Source: Edaphobacter aggregans (GTDB lineage: Bacteria; Acidobacteriota; Terriglobia; Terriglobales; Acidobacteriaceae). From it: 50,250 nucleotides of DNA. The position numbers were made by a program, and so were the translations under genes. This document shows, one piece after another, positions 8,378-17,176 of this stretch. Each line of letters starts with the position of its first letter. Position 1 is the stretch's first letter. The notes below the pieces were generated by a model, which was not told where the DNA came from, searched no databases, and saw only the letters and a list, made by a program, of their open reading frames with translations. The stretch is taken from positions 1 through 50,250 of the forward strand of contig DZDJ01000019.1 in NCBI GenBank assembly GCA_022736715.1. Reading direction: 5' to 3'.

Positions 8378-8838
8378 GAATTGTCATGCCAGGTAAAAAC
8401 AGTTATCTTGCTCTAACCGCGGGGCGGAGACACCCATCCCAACCCCTGGTATGTCGGGTTTTTCACTTTTTTTGATTGCTTCCCGATTGGTTCCAGTAAC
8501 GCAGAGCCGACATAAGGAATTCATAAAGAAATCACACAAGGAGAAAATTTCGCTGTTTTTCTCACATGCTGAGAACGCCCTCCCTATCGCCTGGTGGCGA
8601 AAAACCTTGAAATTTGTAAACAGTTATGCAACCTTGATTACACATTTGATAAAATTTCGCGCTTTGCCACCCTACTGCAGCTAAATTCAGGAAAAGCGGT
8701 TTGCTCAACTGCTGCATTCCCGCTCAAATTGCGAACTTCTCAGATGCTCGGCACCAGCAGTATTTTGGATAGAAATAACTGAAAATACGGTGGATAGAGA
8801 CCTGCAAAAATGCAATTGACTGGATCCGGAGCGGTCTT
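8378..8838. other. Intergenic region between divergent porin and two-component operons
   Basis: About 460 bases, AT-richer than the surroundings (8450-8700), holding the promoters of both divergent transcripts. I could not identify a convincing sigma-54 -24/-12 element despite the nitrogen-related neighbour. No small gene with a good ribosome site was found. Confidence 0.5.
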
Positions 8839-10191
8839 GTGAAAATGCCGGGAGCGGCTGATTTTCATCTCTACACCGTAAAAAAACTTCTTCCATGGAA
8901 TGGCACAGGGGAAATGAACGTTTCTGTATCAGAAATGGGCCTACCTGCCGTACTCTCCATCACCGGTACCGCCTCACACCGGACCGCGATAGAGTGGCTG
9001 GCTGCACTGGTGATCGTGGCTGCGGCGTCGGCGCCGGTCGTCTGGAAGAAGGTGCGGGCCGCGCGCAGGACCGACAGCGCGCATACGCCCTGCCCTTATG
9101 CGGAAAAGTTCTGCGAGTTTGCGCTCCAGGCCACGCAGATGGACATGCAATGCGAGCCCGGACCGCAACTGGCCACCATTCTCCGCACTATTTTTGATCT
9201 GGACGCTGTCGCCATCTTCGATGCTGACCTGCACAAGGTCTACCCCATCGGCGCCTGGTTCTCTGACCCGGAAAATATGGTGCGTAATACTTACCTTTTT
9301 GAGACCGCACAGGATGAACCGGAGATTGGCCTGACACGCCGCGTCCTGCACATCGGCGGCCTGCCCATCGGGGCACTGCTGCTGCGTGGCGAGGTGACCT
9401 CAGCATTGGGCAACTCCATCGCCTGCATGGTGTCCATCACTTTTGACCGCTACCACTCCCACATAAACGCCAGCCGCACGGAGAGCGCTCGCCAGTCGGA
9501 GCAGTTCCGCACCATGGTGCTGGACAACCTGGCCCATGCCTACAAAACGCCGCTGACCGCCATCCGCGCCGCCAGTACCGGCCTGCATGAGATGGGACAT
9601 CTCTCTGCCACACAGATGGAGCTGGTGAGCCTGATTGAAGAACAGGCCGACGCGCTGAGCGACCTGACCACCCGGTTGCTGAAGACCGCCCAACTGGAAT
9701 CCACTGCCCTGACGCCCCAGTGGGAACCGGTGGCCATTGCGCCGCTCATTGACGATGTGCTGGCCAGTCTGCAGGACGAGCGGCACAACTCTCCGACGCA
9801 GGTCATCGTTTTGCCGGAAGAGCTTTCGCTCTGCTGCGACCGGGACTTGCTGGTGGCGCTGCTGACGCAATACATTGACAATGCCGGCAAGTATGCCTAC
9901 TCCCGCTCCACCATCACCGTAATGGCGGCGCAGCAGCCAGACAAGGTTGTCTTTTCCGTGCACAACATGGGGCCCACCATTCCGCCATCGGACCAGGAGC
10001 GGATCTTCGACCGCTACTTCCGCAGCCCGGCCTCTTCGGAGTCGGCGCCCGGCTCGGGAATCGGACTTTCCGTGGCCAGGCATGCGGCGGAAGCGCATGG
10101 CGGAAGCGTCTGGGTCACCAGCGATCCCCATCTCGGCACTACGTTCTTTGCGGCACTGCCGCTTGCCAGGCCGGAAGGAATTCAGACATGA
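8839..10191 (+). CDS. Sensor histidine kinase, KdpD C-terminal type
   Basis: A membrane-bound histidine kinase of about 450 residues. A single hydrophobic segment (residues 51-68, [18 protein letters not shown]) is followed by a GAF-like region (about 85-200) with the segment [18 protein letters not shown]. Next comes a dimerisation/phosphoacceptor helix ([17 protein letters not shown], His233), then an ATPase domain with the N box (Asn349 in [10 protein letters not shown]) and the GSGIGLSV lid. The H-box style resembles KdpD, but the Usp and KdpD sensor domains are absent, and no kdpFABC genes are nearby. GTG at 8839 is preceded by GGAG; an internal ATG at 8914 is the alternative. It overlaps the regulator gene by four bases. 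Confidence 0.88.
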   Translation: MKMPGAADFHLYTVKKLLPWNGTGEMNVSVSEMGLPAVLSITGTASHRTAIEWLAALVIVAAASAPVVWKKVRAARRTDSAHTPCPYAEKFCEFALQATQMDMQCEPGPQLATILRTIFDLDAVAIFDADLHKVYPIGAWFSDPENMVRNTYLFETAQDEPEIGLTRRVLHIGGLPIGALLLRGEVTSALGNSIACMVSITFDRYHSHINASRTESARQSEQFRTMVLDNLAHAYKTPLTAIRAASTGLHEMGHLSATQMELVSLIEEQADALSDLTTRLLKTAQLESTALTPQWEPVAIAPLIDDVLASLQDERHNSPTQVIVLPEELSLCCDRDLLVALLTQYIDNAGKYAYSRSTITVMAAQQPDKVVFSVHNMGPTIPPSDQERIFDRYFRSPASSESAPGSGIGLSVARHAAEAHGGSVWVTSDPHLGTTFFAALPLARPEGIQT

Positions 10192-10964
10192 ATGACGCTC
10201 CCATCCGCGTGCTGCTGATCGACGACGAGGCAGCCATCCGCCGCGCACTGCGCACAGCACTGAACGAACTGGGGTTTCAGGTCGCGGAAATGTCGCGCGG
10301 CGAAGACGCTTTGGTGGCTGTGCGGAACGGGACCTACGACGTTGTTCTGCTGGATGTCCAGATGCCGGGCATTGGCGGCATGAAGACGCTGGCGCGGTTG
10401 CACGCACTGGCCCCGCGGTTGCCCATCCTGATGCTGACCGTGCAGGATGCGGAAGAGCAAAAGGTGAAGGCCCTGGAGCACGGCGCCGACGACTACATCA
10501 CCAAACCGTTCAGCATCCGTGAATGCGCGGCCCGCATCCGCGCCGCCGTGCGCCGCGCGCAGACGCCCATGCGGCGGGAGGACGCGCCAATCCAGATTGG
10601 CGAAATTCAGGTCCTGCCGGCGCGCCGCGTTGTGACCAGGGCCGGCCAGCCCATCCACCTGACGCGCAAGGAGTACGACATCCTGTATTACCTGATGACC
10701 CACGCCGGCCGCGCCGTGACCTATGGCAAGCTGCTTTCTTCTGTATGGGGAGCGGAGTTTCGCAATCAGGTGGATTATCTGCGCACCTTCATCCGCCAGT
10801 TGCGCAAAAAGATTGAGGACGACCCGTCCAATCCGCGCTATCTGCTCACCGATGCCTATGTCGGCTATCGCTTTGTGGAGCAGATCGCCGTGCCCAAATC
10901 CGACACGCAGCAGCCAGCGGCGCAGAACATACCCGCGGACATCACCGTGCCCAGCCCATCCTGA
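10188..10964 (+). CDS. OmpR/KdpE-family response regulator
   Basis: The DNA-binding response regulator partnered with the upstream kinase (ATGA overlap, translational coupling). The receiver domain occupies residues 6-120, with the acidic pair Asp12/Asp13, phosphoacceptor Asp56 in LLDVQMPG, and Lys in DDYITKPFS. A winged-helix domain follows (about 135-232), with LTRKEYDILYYLMTHAGRAV and the recognition-helix region VDYLRTFIRQLRKKIEDD, which is the KdpE/PhoB signature. A Gln/Ala/Pro-rich tail of about 25 residues is extra. Target genes are unknown; the divergent porin/amt block is the obvious candidate by position. Confidence 0.92.
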   Translation: MNDAPIRVLLIDDEAAIRRALRTALNELGFQVAEMSRGEDALVAVRNGTYDVVLLDVQMPGIGGMKTLARLHALAPRLPILMLTVQDAEEQKVKALEHGADDYITKPFSIRECAARIRAAVRRAQTPMRREDAPIQIGEIQVLPARRVVTRAGQPIHLTRKEYDILYYLMTHAGRAVTYGKLLSSVWGAEFRNQVDYLRTFIRQLRKKIEDDPSNPRYLLTDAYVGYRFVEQIAVPKSDTQQPAAQNIPADITVPSPS

Positions 10965-11003
10965 GCCGGGGTGCAGTCAAAAAATTGTCCGCGCCCAGTG
11001 CGA

Positions 11004-12002
11004 TCAGGAGTGGTGCCTTGCCAGCAGCAGCATGGCCAGAAAGAGCAGTACCGGCACCAGCGCCAGCACTACGTACACCAGTGCTTTGCGCGAGATGCCC
11101 GTCTTTTTGCCCTTCCACTCCAACAGCTCGTCCCGCTCGGCGACGCCCACCTGGTCCAGATGCTCCAGGTCCCAGGCAAAGGCATGTGCCGAGGCATACC
11201 GGTTCTTCGGTTCCCGTTCCAGCGCACGATACAGCACTTCCTGCAGCTCCGGACGAATGCCCGGCTCGGCCTGATTCGGCGGATACGGATGGTTCTGCAG
11301 CCGGTCATTCATCACCGCCAGCGGTGACGGCCCGGAGAACGGTGTTCTGCCGGTGAGCATCTCGTACAGCATCACGCCCATGGCATACAGGTCCGAGCGC
11401 GCATCGCCGCGCTTGCCCTTCACCTGCTCCGGCGCGATATATTCCGGCGTGCCCAGCGCCTGCGTGTATCCGGTATAGGTCAGCCGTTTGGCGCCTTCCA
11501 GAGAAGCAATGCCAAAGTCGATCAGCTTGATGTGGTCGTGCTCGTCGACCATGATGTTTTCCGGCTTCAGATCACGATGCACCACGCCATGCTGGTGGAT
11601 GTACTCCAGCGCATGCAGAATGCCCAGTGCAATCCGGAGGGCACGCTCCTGTGGCAGCTTGCCCTCCTGCGTCAGAATGTCGCGCAGCAGCAGCCCATCG
11701 CACCATTCCATCACCATGTACAGGCGCGAGCGGTGGCCATCGGGATAGATGTGCATCACGTTGGGGTGATGCAGCGCCGCTCCGATCTCCTCTTCCCGCC
11801 TGAAGCGGTCAAACCGGACAGGATCCGTTTCCAGATTCGGGTCCGGCACCTTGATGGCAACCGTACGGCCGTCCCGCAGGTCGGTCGCGCGAAAAATGAC
11901 CGCCATGCCACTTTGGGCCACCAGCGCATCGATGCGGTAATGGTCCAGTTCCTGCCCTGCTTCCAGGTCAACCAGAGGACTGATCAAAGTTATCTTCTCC
12001 AC
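11004..12002 (-). CDS. Membrane-anchored Hanks-type Ser/Thr protein kinase
   Basis: Phosphorylates Ser/Thr in proteins. The kinase domain (residues about 20-285) shows the catalytic Lys51 in VAIKVPD, HRDLKPEN (Asp144), IDFG (Asp162), an activation loop ending GTPEYIAPEQ, and SDLYAMGVMLYEMLTGRTPF. The glycine loop is degenerate (AQSGMAV) but catalytic residues are complete. It is followed by one C-terminal membrane segment (about 308-327) and only a few residues beyond, so there is no PASTA or other sensor domain outside the cell. It lies about 100 bases downstream of the divergent Amt-like gene on the same strand and could share its transcript. It ends 39 bases from the convergent response regulator. 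Confidence 0.92.
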   Translation of the reverse strand: MEKITLISPLVDLEAGQELDHYRIDALVAQSGMAVIFRATDLRDGRTVAIKVPDPNLETDPVRFDRFRREEEIGAALHHPNVMHIYPDGHRSRLYMVMEWCDGLLLRDILTQEGKLPQERALRIALGILHALEYIHQHGVVHRDLKPENIMVDEHDHIKLIDFGIASLEGAKRLTYTGYTQALGTPEYIAPEQVKGKRGDARSDLYAMGVMLYEMLTGRTPFSGPSPLAVMNDRLQNHPYPPNQAEPGIRPELQEVLYRALEREPKNRYASAHAFAWDLEHLDQVGVAERDELLEWKGKKTGISRKALVYVVLALVPVLLFLAMLLLARHHS

Positions 12003-12105
12003 TCCCGGCTATCGTGTTCCGGCCATCGCGCATCCTGCGCAACAGCTCTTCTGGCGGAAATGCACTCCAAGTATATGTCCGCGCGCCCTTCCCATCACCG
12101 CATTT

Positions 12106-13398
12106 TTATTCTTCGTTGTACACGATGAACTCGGGATAGGCACTGCCGCCCAGCTCCTGCAGGTCCATGCCGATGCGTTCTCCATGCGGCGTTACGCGCT
12201 GCTCATCCAGCCGGTCAATAAGCCAGTTCAGGCCATAGATCATCGGCAGCATAACGCCCAGCAGCGTTGCAATGCCAACCACCTGCGCCAGCAACTGACC
12301 ATCCCTGCCGCCTGCCAGCGCGCCATCGACAACGTGCGGAAAAATGCCCACCGCCAGCAGCCCCCAGATTCCAGCCACGCCATGCACAGAGATCGCTCCT
12401 CCCGGATCATCGACCGCCATGTGCATTTCCAGCAGCACCACGGCCAGCGTCACCAGCCCGCCCGCCACCATTCCGGTAAGCACCGCTCCCAGCGGAGAAA
12501 CAAAGCAGCAGACGGCGCTGCTGCTGACCAGTCCCCCCACCCAGCCATTGGCGCACAGCGAAGCATCCGGTTTGCCAAAACGCAGCCGCGTGGCCAGCAC
12601 CGCCGTCAAAAAAGCCGCCAGCGCGCACAGCAGCGTATTCAGCATGGTCGCCGGAACCTGTACCGCAGGCGCGGCCATGAACAGCATGGCGCCAACGCTG
12701 TTCAGCGCCATCCAGCCCGGCAGCATCAACACACAGCCAAAGAGCACATACACCATATTGTGCCCGGGAATCGCCGTCGGCAGACCACCCTCTTCCGGAT
12801 ACTTACCGCGCCGCGGCCCCAGAATCCACACCATGGCCAGCGCCGTCAGCCCGCCCAGCACCTGAATGGTGGCCGCGCCACCCGCATCCAGAAAACCCTG
12901 GCCCAACCCGAGACGCACCCCCATCTGCGCCAGCCAGCCTCCGCCCCATGCCCAATGCGCAAACAGCGGATACGTCCAGCCGCCCAGCACCAGCGTGGAA
13001 AAACACAGCGAACGCAAACGCCAGCGGCCAGCCGCAGCGCCAATAGGAATCAGCGCGGCCAGTCCCACCGTCATTGTCTGCAACAGCAGAGCCAGCACCG
13101 CAGGCGACAGGTTCACCACCAGCCCGCGCAGCAGCAACGGCCCGCGCGCCAGCCAGTCCCATTCCCGGCCATACAACAGAAACGAATGCGCAGGCAGCCC
13201 GGCATATCCCTCCCAGGAAAATCCAAAGAACAGATACGCCAGCGCCGCGACCGCAATGGCCACCATCGACGACAGCACCGCATAGGCCGCGCCGCGCACC
13301 CGGCCAAAGCCGCTGTTCAGCAGCACCAGCCCGGCCAGCGCCAGCGGCACCAGGGGAAGCAACACAATACAGAGAAGGAATTGCGGGGCAGGCATCAT
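12106..13398 (-). CDS. Divergent Amt/MEP/Rh-family protein lacking key pore residues
   Basis: About 430 residues with the Amt fold: about eleven hydrophobic helices, GGLTALAMVWILGPRRGKY, KPDASLCANGWVGGLV, DDPGGAISVHGVAGIWG and the C-terminal ELGGSAYPEF tail, which all align with the canonical Amt at 4480. Several conduction residues differ. The first twin His is Gln (AATIQVLGG where the other has VVHAVGG), the Phe-gate position is Thr, the FGFNPGS Phe and Ser are Leu and Gly (GWMALNSVG), and the AER motif is AGR. The Asp, Trp and second His remain. It may have altered transport or act as an ammonium sensor, which is inference. It starts at the ATG overlapping the stop of the 59-residue gene, ATG 13395 being an alternative; a Ser/Thr kinase lies downstream. 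Confidence 0.85.
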   Translation of the reverse strand: MMPAPQFLLCIVLLPLVPLALAGLVLLNSGFGRVRGAAYAVLSSMVAIAVAALAYLFFGFSWEGYAGLPAHSFLLYGREWDWLARGPLLLRGLVVNLSPAVLALLLQTMTVGLAALIPIGAAAGRWRLRSLCFSTLVLGGWTYPLFAHWAWGGGWLAQMGVRLGLGQGFLDAGGAATIQVLGGLTALAMVWILGPRRGKYPEEGGLPTAIPGHNMVYVLFGCVLMLPGWMALNSVGAMLFMAAPAVQVPATMLNTLLCALAAFLTAVLATRLRFGKPDASLCANGWVGGLVSSSAVCCFVSPLGAVLTGMVAGGLVTLAVVLLEMHMAVDDPGGAISVHGVAGIWGLLAVGIFPHVVDGALAGGRDGQLLAQVVGIATLLGVMLPMIYGLNWLIDRLDEQRVTPHGERIGMDLQELGGSAYPEFIVYNEE

Positions 13399-13574
13399 CG
13401 CGGCCGCTCCGGCTGGCCGTGCATGGCCAGAAAAATCAGCATCAGACTGCCCAGTTGCAGGCAAAGCCCAGCCAGCACAAACACCCAGCGCAGCACAGGA
13501 TGCGAAAACAACGCCACCGCGGTGACCGCAATCACCCACCCTGCCGGCAGCAGCAGAAACCCTGCAAGCTTCAT
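13395..13574 (-). CDS. Two-helix small membrane protein, 59 residues
   Basis: Too short to be called readily. It has a strong hydrophobic pattern with two segments (LAGFLLLPAGWVIAVTAVALF and VLRWVFVLAGLCLQLGSLML) and a basic tail HGQPERPR. GGAG lies eight bases before the ATG. Its TGA overlaps the ATG of the Amt-like gene (ATGA), which is good evidence that it is translated and coupled. No family recognised. The tight pairing suggests it is a subunit or assembly partner of the Amt-like protein. Confidence 0.7.
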   Translation of the reverse strand: MKLAGFLLLPAGWVIAVTAVALFSHPVLRWVFVLAGLCLQLGSLMLIFLAMHGQPERPR

Positions 13575-13774
13575 CCTTCCGTCTCCATCGTACCCAGTGG
13601 AAGTGCCTATGATTCCGCTACAGTTGCAGGGGCCCGGTGTTGGAAATTGACAGGTGGCGAAATCACGGCGATGCACCCAGCATACCTGCAAACCAGGCAG
13701 AACCGTGCAGCTTCTTTTTGCGGCCATTCCGCATTGTGGGCGATGGCGCGGGAGGCAAGCGGACAACCTGCCGA

Positions 13775-14557
13775 TCAGGCGAAGCTGGCTTTGCGCACCG
13801 TCTGGCGAAAGTCCTGCCCTTGCAGCTCCACCACCACGCACATCTCCTGCAGGCGCGAGCGCATGCGCTCGCCGATGCGGTCGCCCAGCGTCTCCTCGCG
13901 CGCAGCAGCCCGCGCCGCGGCAAAGGCCTGACTGCCGGCCGCCAGCTCTGCGCCCAGGGGCGGCTGGTTGGCGTGATTGGTGGTGATAATGGTGGTGCGC
14001 TTGTCGTTGTAGCGCGTGTTCAGGATGTGCGCCACCGTGTCCCACACCCAGTCCGTCGGCTTGGAAGCGCCCAGTTCATCGAGCACCAGCACCTCGGCAT
14101 CAAAGACCGGGGCCAGAATCTCCAGTTCCGTTGCCGCCACCTGCCGGTTGTAGGAGTTCTGGATCTGTTTCAACAGCTCGCGATAGTCATAAAACAGCCC
14201 GGTGGCTCCTTTGTCGGCCACCAGCGCCTGCAATATCCCCACGGCCAGATGCGTTTTGCCGACGCCGATCGTGCCCGTCAGCAGCAGCCCGCGTCCGTCC
14301 GTTTCCAGCGGATAGCCCTCTGCAAACTTGCGCCCGGTCAGCAGCGCTTTGGCCAGTGATCCATTCGCTCCCTGAAAATGCGTCTCAAAGCTGTCCAGCG
14401 TGCAGTGCTCATAACGCTTCGGAATCCGCGCCCGGCCCAGCAAACGATGCGCCCGCTGCGCCAGACGGCACTCGCACGGCTGGGCAAACTGCTCACCGTC
14501 GTCACGCCGCACAATGCGCATGCCGGTATCGTCGCAAATGGGACAAGGTTGGGGCAT
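13775..14557 (-). CDS. DnaC/DnaI-like AAA+ ATPase (helicase loader family)
   Basis: A cytoplasmic ATPase of 260 residues resembling DnaC/DnaI/IstB. The N-terminal zinc-ribbon-like CPICDDTG...CECR (residues 5-30) is as in DnaI-type loaders. A Walker A motif TGTIGVGKTH, Walker B VLVLDELG, and sensor-1 TTIITTNH follow. The C-terminal arm (GERMRSRLQEMCVVVELQG) resembles DnaC. Probably it loads the replicative helicase DnaB. There is no transposase beside it, so IstB of an insertion sequence is unlikely. The start at 14557 has GAGGAAA immediately upstream; the frame continues to 14599 without signal. It is divergent from rpmE. Confidence 0.88.
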   Translation of the reverse strand: MPQPCPICDDTGMRIVRRDDGEQFAQPCECRLAQRAHRLLGRARIPKRYEHCTLDSFETHFQGANGSLAKALLTGRKFAEGYPLETDGRGLLLTGTIGVGKTHLAVGILQALVADKGATGLFYDYRELLKQIQNSYNRQVAATELEILAPVFDAEVLVLDELGASKPTDWVWDTVAHILNTRYNDKRTTIITTNHANQPPLGAELAAGSQAFAAARAAAREETLGDRIGERMRSRLQEMCVVVELQGQDFRQTVRKASFA

Positions 14558-14587
14558 TTTCCTCACATTCCACAGCGGCCTGGCCCA

Positions 14588-14623
14588 AACCTGACCCAAA
14601 CCAAACCTGACCTGACCTGACCC
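14588..14623. repeat. CCTGACC short tandem repeat
   Basis: Between dnaC-like and rpmE the sequence repeats CCTGACC/CCAAA units with ACCTGACCTGACCTGACC at its core. It is a microsatellite-like tract in the divergent promoter region, and slippage could change promoter spacing. No protein is encoded. Confidence 0.6.
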
Positions 14624-14760
14624 GGAACCAAAGCATACCGGAATTTCGCCGCCCAGGATGGCCTGCTTTTTAGTATCGCAGCCTTCCCCCGGAATTGCCC
14701 GCTGTGGGAATCTCCGGTAAACTGAGGAAAGCGTTTGTGAAAGGTTTTAAGGTAACAGCC

Positions 14761-14988
14761 ATGCCGAAGCAAGGAATTCATCCAAGCTATAACGAAATTC
14801 ACGTCAAGTGCGCCTGCGGAAACACGTTCCAGACCCGCTCTACGCACAAAGGCGACATTACGGTCGAAATCTGCTCCGCCTGCCACCCGTTCTTTACCGG
14901 CAAGCAGAAGCTGGTCGACACGGCAGGACGCGTTGAGCGCTTCCGCCGGAAGTATGCGCAGTCGGACGCTGCCAAAGCGGCCAAGTAA
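14761..14988 (+). CDS. rpmE: 50S ribosomal protein L31
   Basis: A structural protein of the large ribosomal subunit, 75 residues. The start [20 protein letters not shown] and the later [21 protein letters not shown] are diagnostic. The CxC and CxxC pairs mark the zinc-containing (C+) form. ATG 14761 is preceded by AAGG; the upstream in-frame codons are not conserved L31 sequence. A hairpin terminator follows. Confidence 0.97.
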   Translation: MPKQGIHPSYNEIHVKCACGNTFQTRSTHKGDITVEICSACHPFFTGKQKLVDTAGRVERFRRKYAQSDAAKAAK

Positions 14989-15023
14989 GCTCCGCGCCTC
15001 AGGCAGATTCCAGGCAAGTTCCA

Positions 15024-15049
15024 GGCCTCCGCTGCGGCGGGGGCCTTTT
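15024..15049 (+). terminator. Intrinsic terminator after rpmE
   Basis: A GC-rich hairpin, GGCCTCCGC with GGCGGGGGCC, is followed by TTTT, 35 bases past the L31 stop codon and before the dus start. Confidence 0.75.
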
Positions 15050-15068
15050 GCATAACCGCGGAAAAGCG

Positions 15069-16280
15069 ATGAAGAAATACTGGGACAATCCGGCACAGCA
15101 CTCCATGCCAGCGCACGCTCGTGTGCCGGCGGAGTTCTCCATTGGCGGGGTGCGCATTGCTCCGGCCACCGTGCTGGCTCCCATGGCCGGGGTCACGGAC
15201 ACGGTCTTCCGCCGCTTCATCAGGAACGCCAGCGCATTTGCGGCAAACCGCGAGGACAACCTGGCGGCCGCGGTGGAATCTGCCACCAGCAACCAGCAGT
15301 CGGGCTGCGGGCTCATCATGACCGAGTTCACCTCGGCCGATGGCCTGTCGCGCATGCGCGAGAGTAAGCGCAAGCGCTACCTGACGTACTACGATGATGA
15401 GCACCCGATCTCCGCGCAGCTCTTCGGCTCCAATCCGCAGACGCTGGCCGAGTCTGCCCGCATCGTGCAGGACGCGGGTTTTGACGCCGTGGACCTGAAC
15501 CTCGGCTGCCCGGCCAAGCGCGTCGTCTCCTGCAACGGAGGCTCCGGCCTGTTGCGCGATCTGCCGCTCATCGGCAGAATCTTTGAGACGGTGCGCGCCG
15601 CCGTCACCATTCCCTTTACCGTCAAATTCCGCATGGGCTGGAACGACCAGCAGATTGTGTGTGTCGATCTGGCCAGACTGGCGGAAAACAGCGGCCTGAA
15701 TGCCGTGGCGCTGCATGCCCGCACGCGCGAGGACGGCTACTCCGGCCAGGCGCGCTGGGAGTACATTGCCGCCGTGAAGGATGCGGTGAAGATTCCCGTC
15801 ATCGGCAACGGCGACATCCGCACGCCGGAAGATGCCTGCGCAATCGTGGAGAAGACCGGCTGCGACGCCGTCATGATCGGCCGCGCTGCCCCGGCCAATC
15901 CGTGGATCTTCCGCCAGATGGCCCAGTACACCGCCACCGGCAGCTATGACCGGCCCACGGAGATGGACCGCTACCACATGATCCGCACCTACTTCCTGAT
16001 GCTGCTGGAAGAAGGCCAGTTGGAAGCCAATGCCGCCACGCCGATTGCCCGCGAATGCGTGGGCAAGATGAAGCAGTTCGCCAGTTGGTTTACCCACGGC
16101 GTGCCCGGCGGGGCGGTTCTGCGCAAGGCCATCTACGAGGCCAAAACCGGCGAGGCCGTGCTGAACGCCGTCGAGCAGTTCTTCACTGCACGCATCTCCG
16201 GCGCGCCCCTGGATGAGGCCGCAGAACAGGCGCAGGCCGAAGACGAAATCCTCGCCTCGACTGCCGCTTACTGCGACTGA
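15069..16280 (+). CDS. dusB: tRNA-dihydrouridine synthase, DusB-like
   Basis: An FMN enzyme that reduces specific uridines of tRNA to dihydrouridine. Residues show the TIM-barrel start VLAPMAGVTDTVFRRF, the DAVDLNLGCPAKRV loop with the catalytic Cys, PFTVKFRMGW, LHARTREDGYSG, PVIGNGDIRTPEDA and DAVMIGRAAPANPWIF (FMN phosphate site). There is an insertion of about 25 residues after the first barrel strand (NREDNLAAAVESATSNQQSG) compared with E. coli DusB. I call start ATG 15069 (GGAAAAG upstream) rather than 15048. A perfect hairpin follows at 16330. Confidence 0.93.
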   Translation: MKKYWDNPAQHSMPAHARVPAEFSIGGVRIAPATVLAPMAGVTDTVFRRFIRNASAFAANREDNLAAAVESATSNQQSGCGLIMTEFTSADGLSRMRESKRKRYLTYYDDEHPISAQLFGSNPQTLAESARIVQDAGFDAVDLNLGCPAKRVVSCNGGSGLLRDLPLIGRIFETVRAAVTIPFTVKFRMGWNDQQIVCVDLARLAENSGLNAVALHARTREDGYSGQARWEYIAAVKDAVKIPVIGNGDIRTPEDACAIVEKTGCDAVMIGRAAPANPWIFRQMAQYTATGSYDRPTEMDRYHMIRTYFLMLLEEGQLEANAATPIARECVGKMKQFASWFTHGVPGGAVLRKAIYEAKTGEAVLNAVEQFFTARISGAPLDEAAEQAQAEDEILASTAAYCD

Positions 16281-16329
16281 TCCCCTGCCAGACAGGTAGC
16301 ACGAACACACGGACCGCTAGGCTGCAGCA

Positions 16330-16351
16330 GGCAGTGACTTCCGTCACTGCC
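16330..16351 (+). terminator. Perfect hairpin after dus
   Basis: GGCAGTGAC-TTCC-GTCACTGCC: nine-base perfect arms and a four-base loop, without a T run. It contains the GTG at 16334 that would otherwise look like a start of the next gene, which argues for the downstream ATG. Confidence 0.6.
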
Positions 16352-16375
16352 GCGCGCCACTCCACAGCGATACCA

Positions 16376-17038
16376 ATGCAGGCAGCCATGCTCTTCCACG
16401 ACCGCAAAGACGCCGGGCAGCAACTGGCCGGGCAGCTCCGCGAATATGCCGGGCGCAAGGACGCGATCGTGCTCGGCATTCCGCGCGGCGGCGTTGTGGT
16501 GGCGCGGCAGGTGGCGCAGGCGCTGCATCTGCCGCTGGACGTCTTCCTCTCCCGCAAGCTGGGCGTGCCCTGGCAACCGGAGCTGGCCTTTGGCGCCATC
16601 ACCACGGACGGCGACCTCGCCCTGGACGAGCAGAGCGTCCGCGAGCTGGGAATCACGCAGGCGCAGATTGCGGACGCCGCCCAGCGCGCTCTCACCGAAT
16701 TGCACCGGCGCAAAGCTCTCTATCGCGGCCAGCGCCCCTGTCCCGAACTGCGCGGCAAGACCATCATTCTGGTGGACGATGGCATTGCCACCGGCGCCAG
16801 CATCACCGCCGCCCTCCAGGCCCTGCGGCAGAAGCATCCGGCAAAGCTGGTGGCCGCCGTTCCCGTGGCCCCGGCCTCCACCTGTCTGCGGATTTCCACC
16901 CTGACCGACCAACTGGTCTGCCTGCACCAGCCGCCTGTGTTTGAGGCCGTGGGCCAGTTCTACCGCAGCTTTCCGCAGGTGAAAGATACAGAAGTACTTA
17001 GCCTGCTCAGCAGTGCTCCCACAGGCCCGCCTGCCTGA
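16376..17038 (+). CDS. Phosphoribosyltransferase-domain protein
   Basis: A soluble type I PRTase fold of about 220 residues. The PRPP-binding loop is clear (GKTIILVDDGIATGASITAAL), and an N-terminal IPRGGVVVARQVAQAL region with FLSRKLGVPWQPELAFGAI follows the pattern of the widespread bacterial phosphoribosyltransferase family of unknown substrate, often found with dienelactone hydrolases or stress genes. It is not a clear hpt, apt or upp. The start is ambiguous among ATG 16376, ATG 16388 and GTG 16334; the GTG lies in a hairpin and is less likely. A terminator hairpin follows the gene. Confidence 0.85.
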   Translation: MQAAMLFHDRKDAGQQLAGQLREYAGRKDAIVLGIPRGGVVVARQVAQALHLPLDVFLSRKLGVPWQPELAFGAITTDGDLALDEQSVRELGITQAQIADAAQRALTELHRRKALYRGQRPCPELRGKTIILVDDGIATGASITAALQALRQKHPAKLVAAVPVAPASTCLRISTLTDQLVCLHQPPVFEAVGQFYRSFPQVKDTEVLSLLSSAPTGPPA

Positions 17039-17049
17039 TGTTTTGCCGC

Positions 17050-17079
17050 AAACTCTGCCTCCATCCGGAGGCAAAGTTT
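17050..17079 (+). terminator. Terminator after phosphoribosyltransferase
   Basis: A 13-base inverted repeat with one mismatch (AAACTCTGCCTCC / GGAGGCAAAGTTT) and an ATCC loop, 12 bases past the stop. The 3' arm itself ends in TTT. Confidence 0.7.
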
Positions 17080-17176
17080 ATGACTTACGTTAATGCAATC
17101 AGTTACAATTTAGTTAACTCAGGACGAATCATCCAGTTGCTGCTTCTCCCCCAGGACAGGATTCGAGGACGGGATC

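Noticed and set aside
8378-8838. Possible sigma-54 promoter for the porin-amt block
   Set aside because: I looked for GG-N10-GC elements in the expected orientation and found none with acceptable flanks.
13775-14557. IstB-like transposition helper of an insertion sequence
   Set aside because: No transposase, terminal repeats or target duplication nearby; the N-terminal zinc motif and the rpmE neighbour favour a helicase loader.
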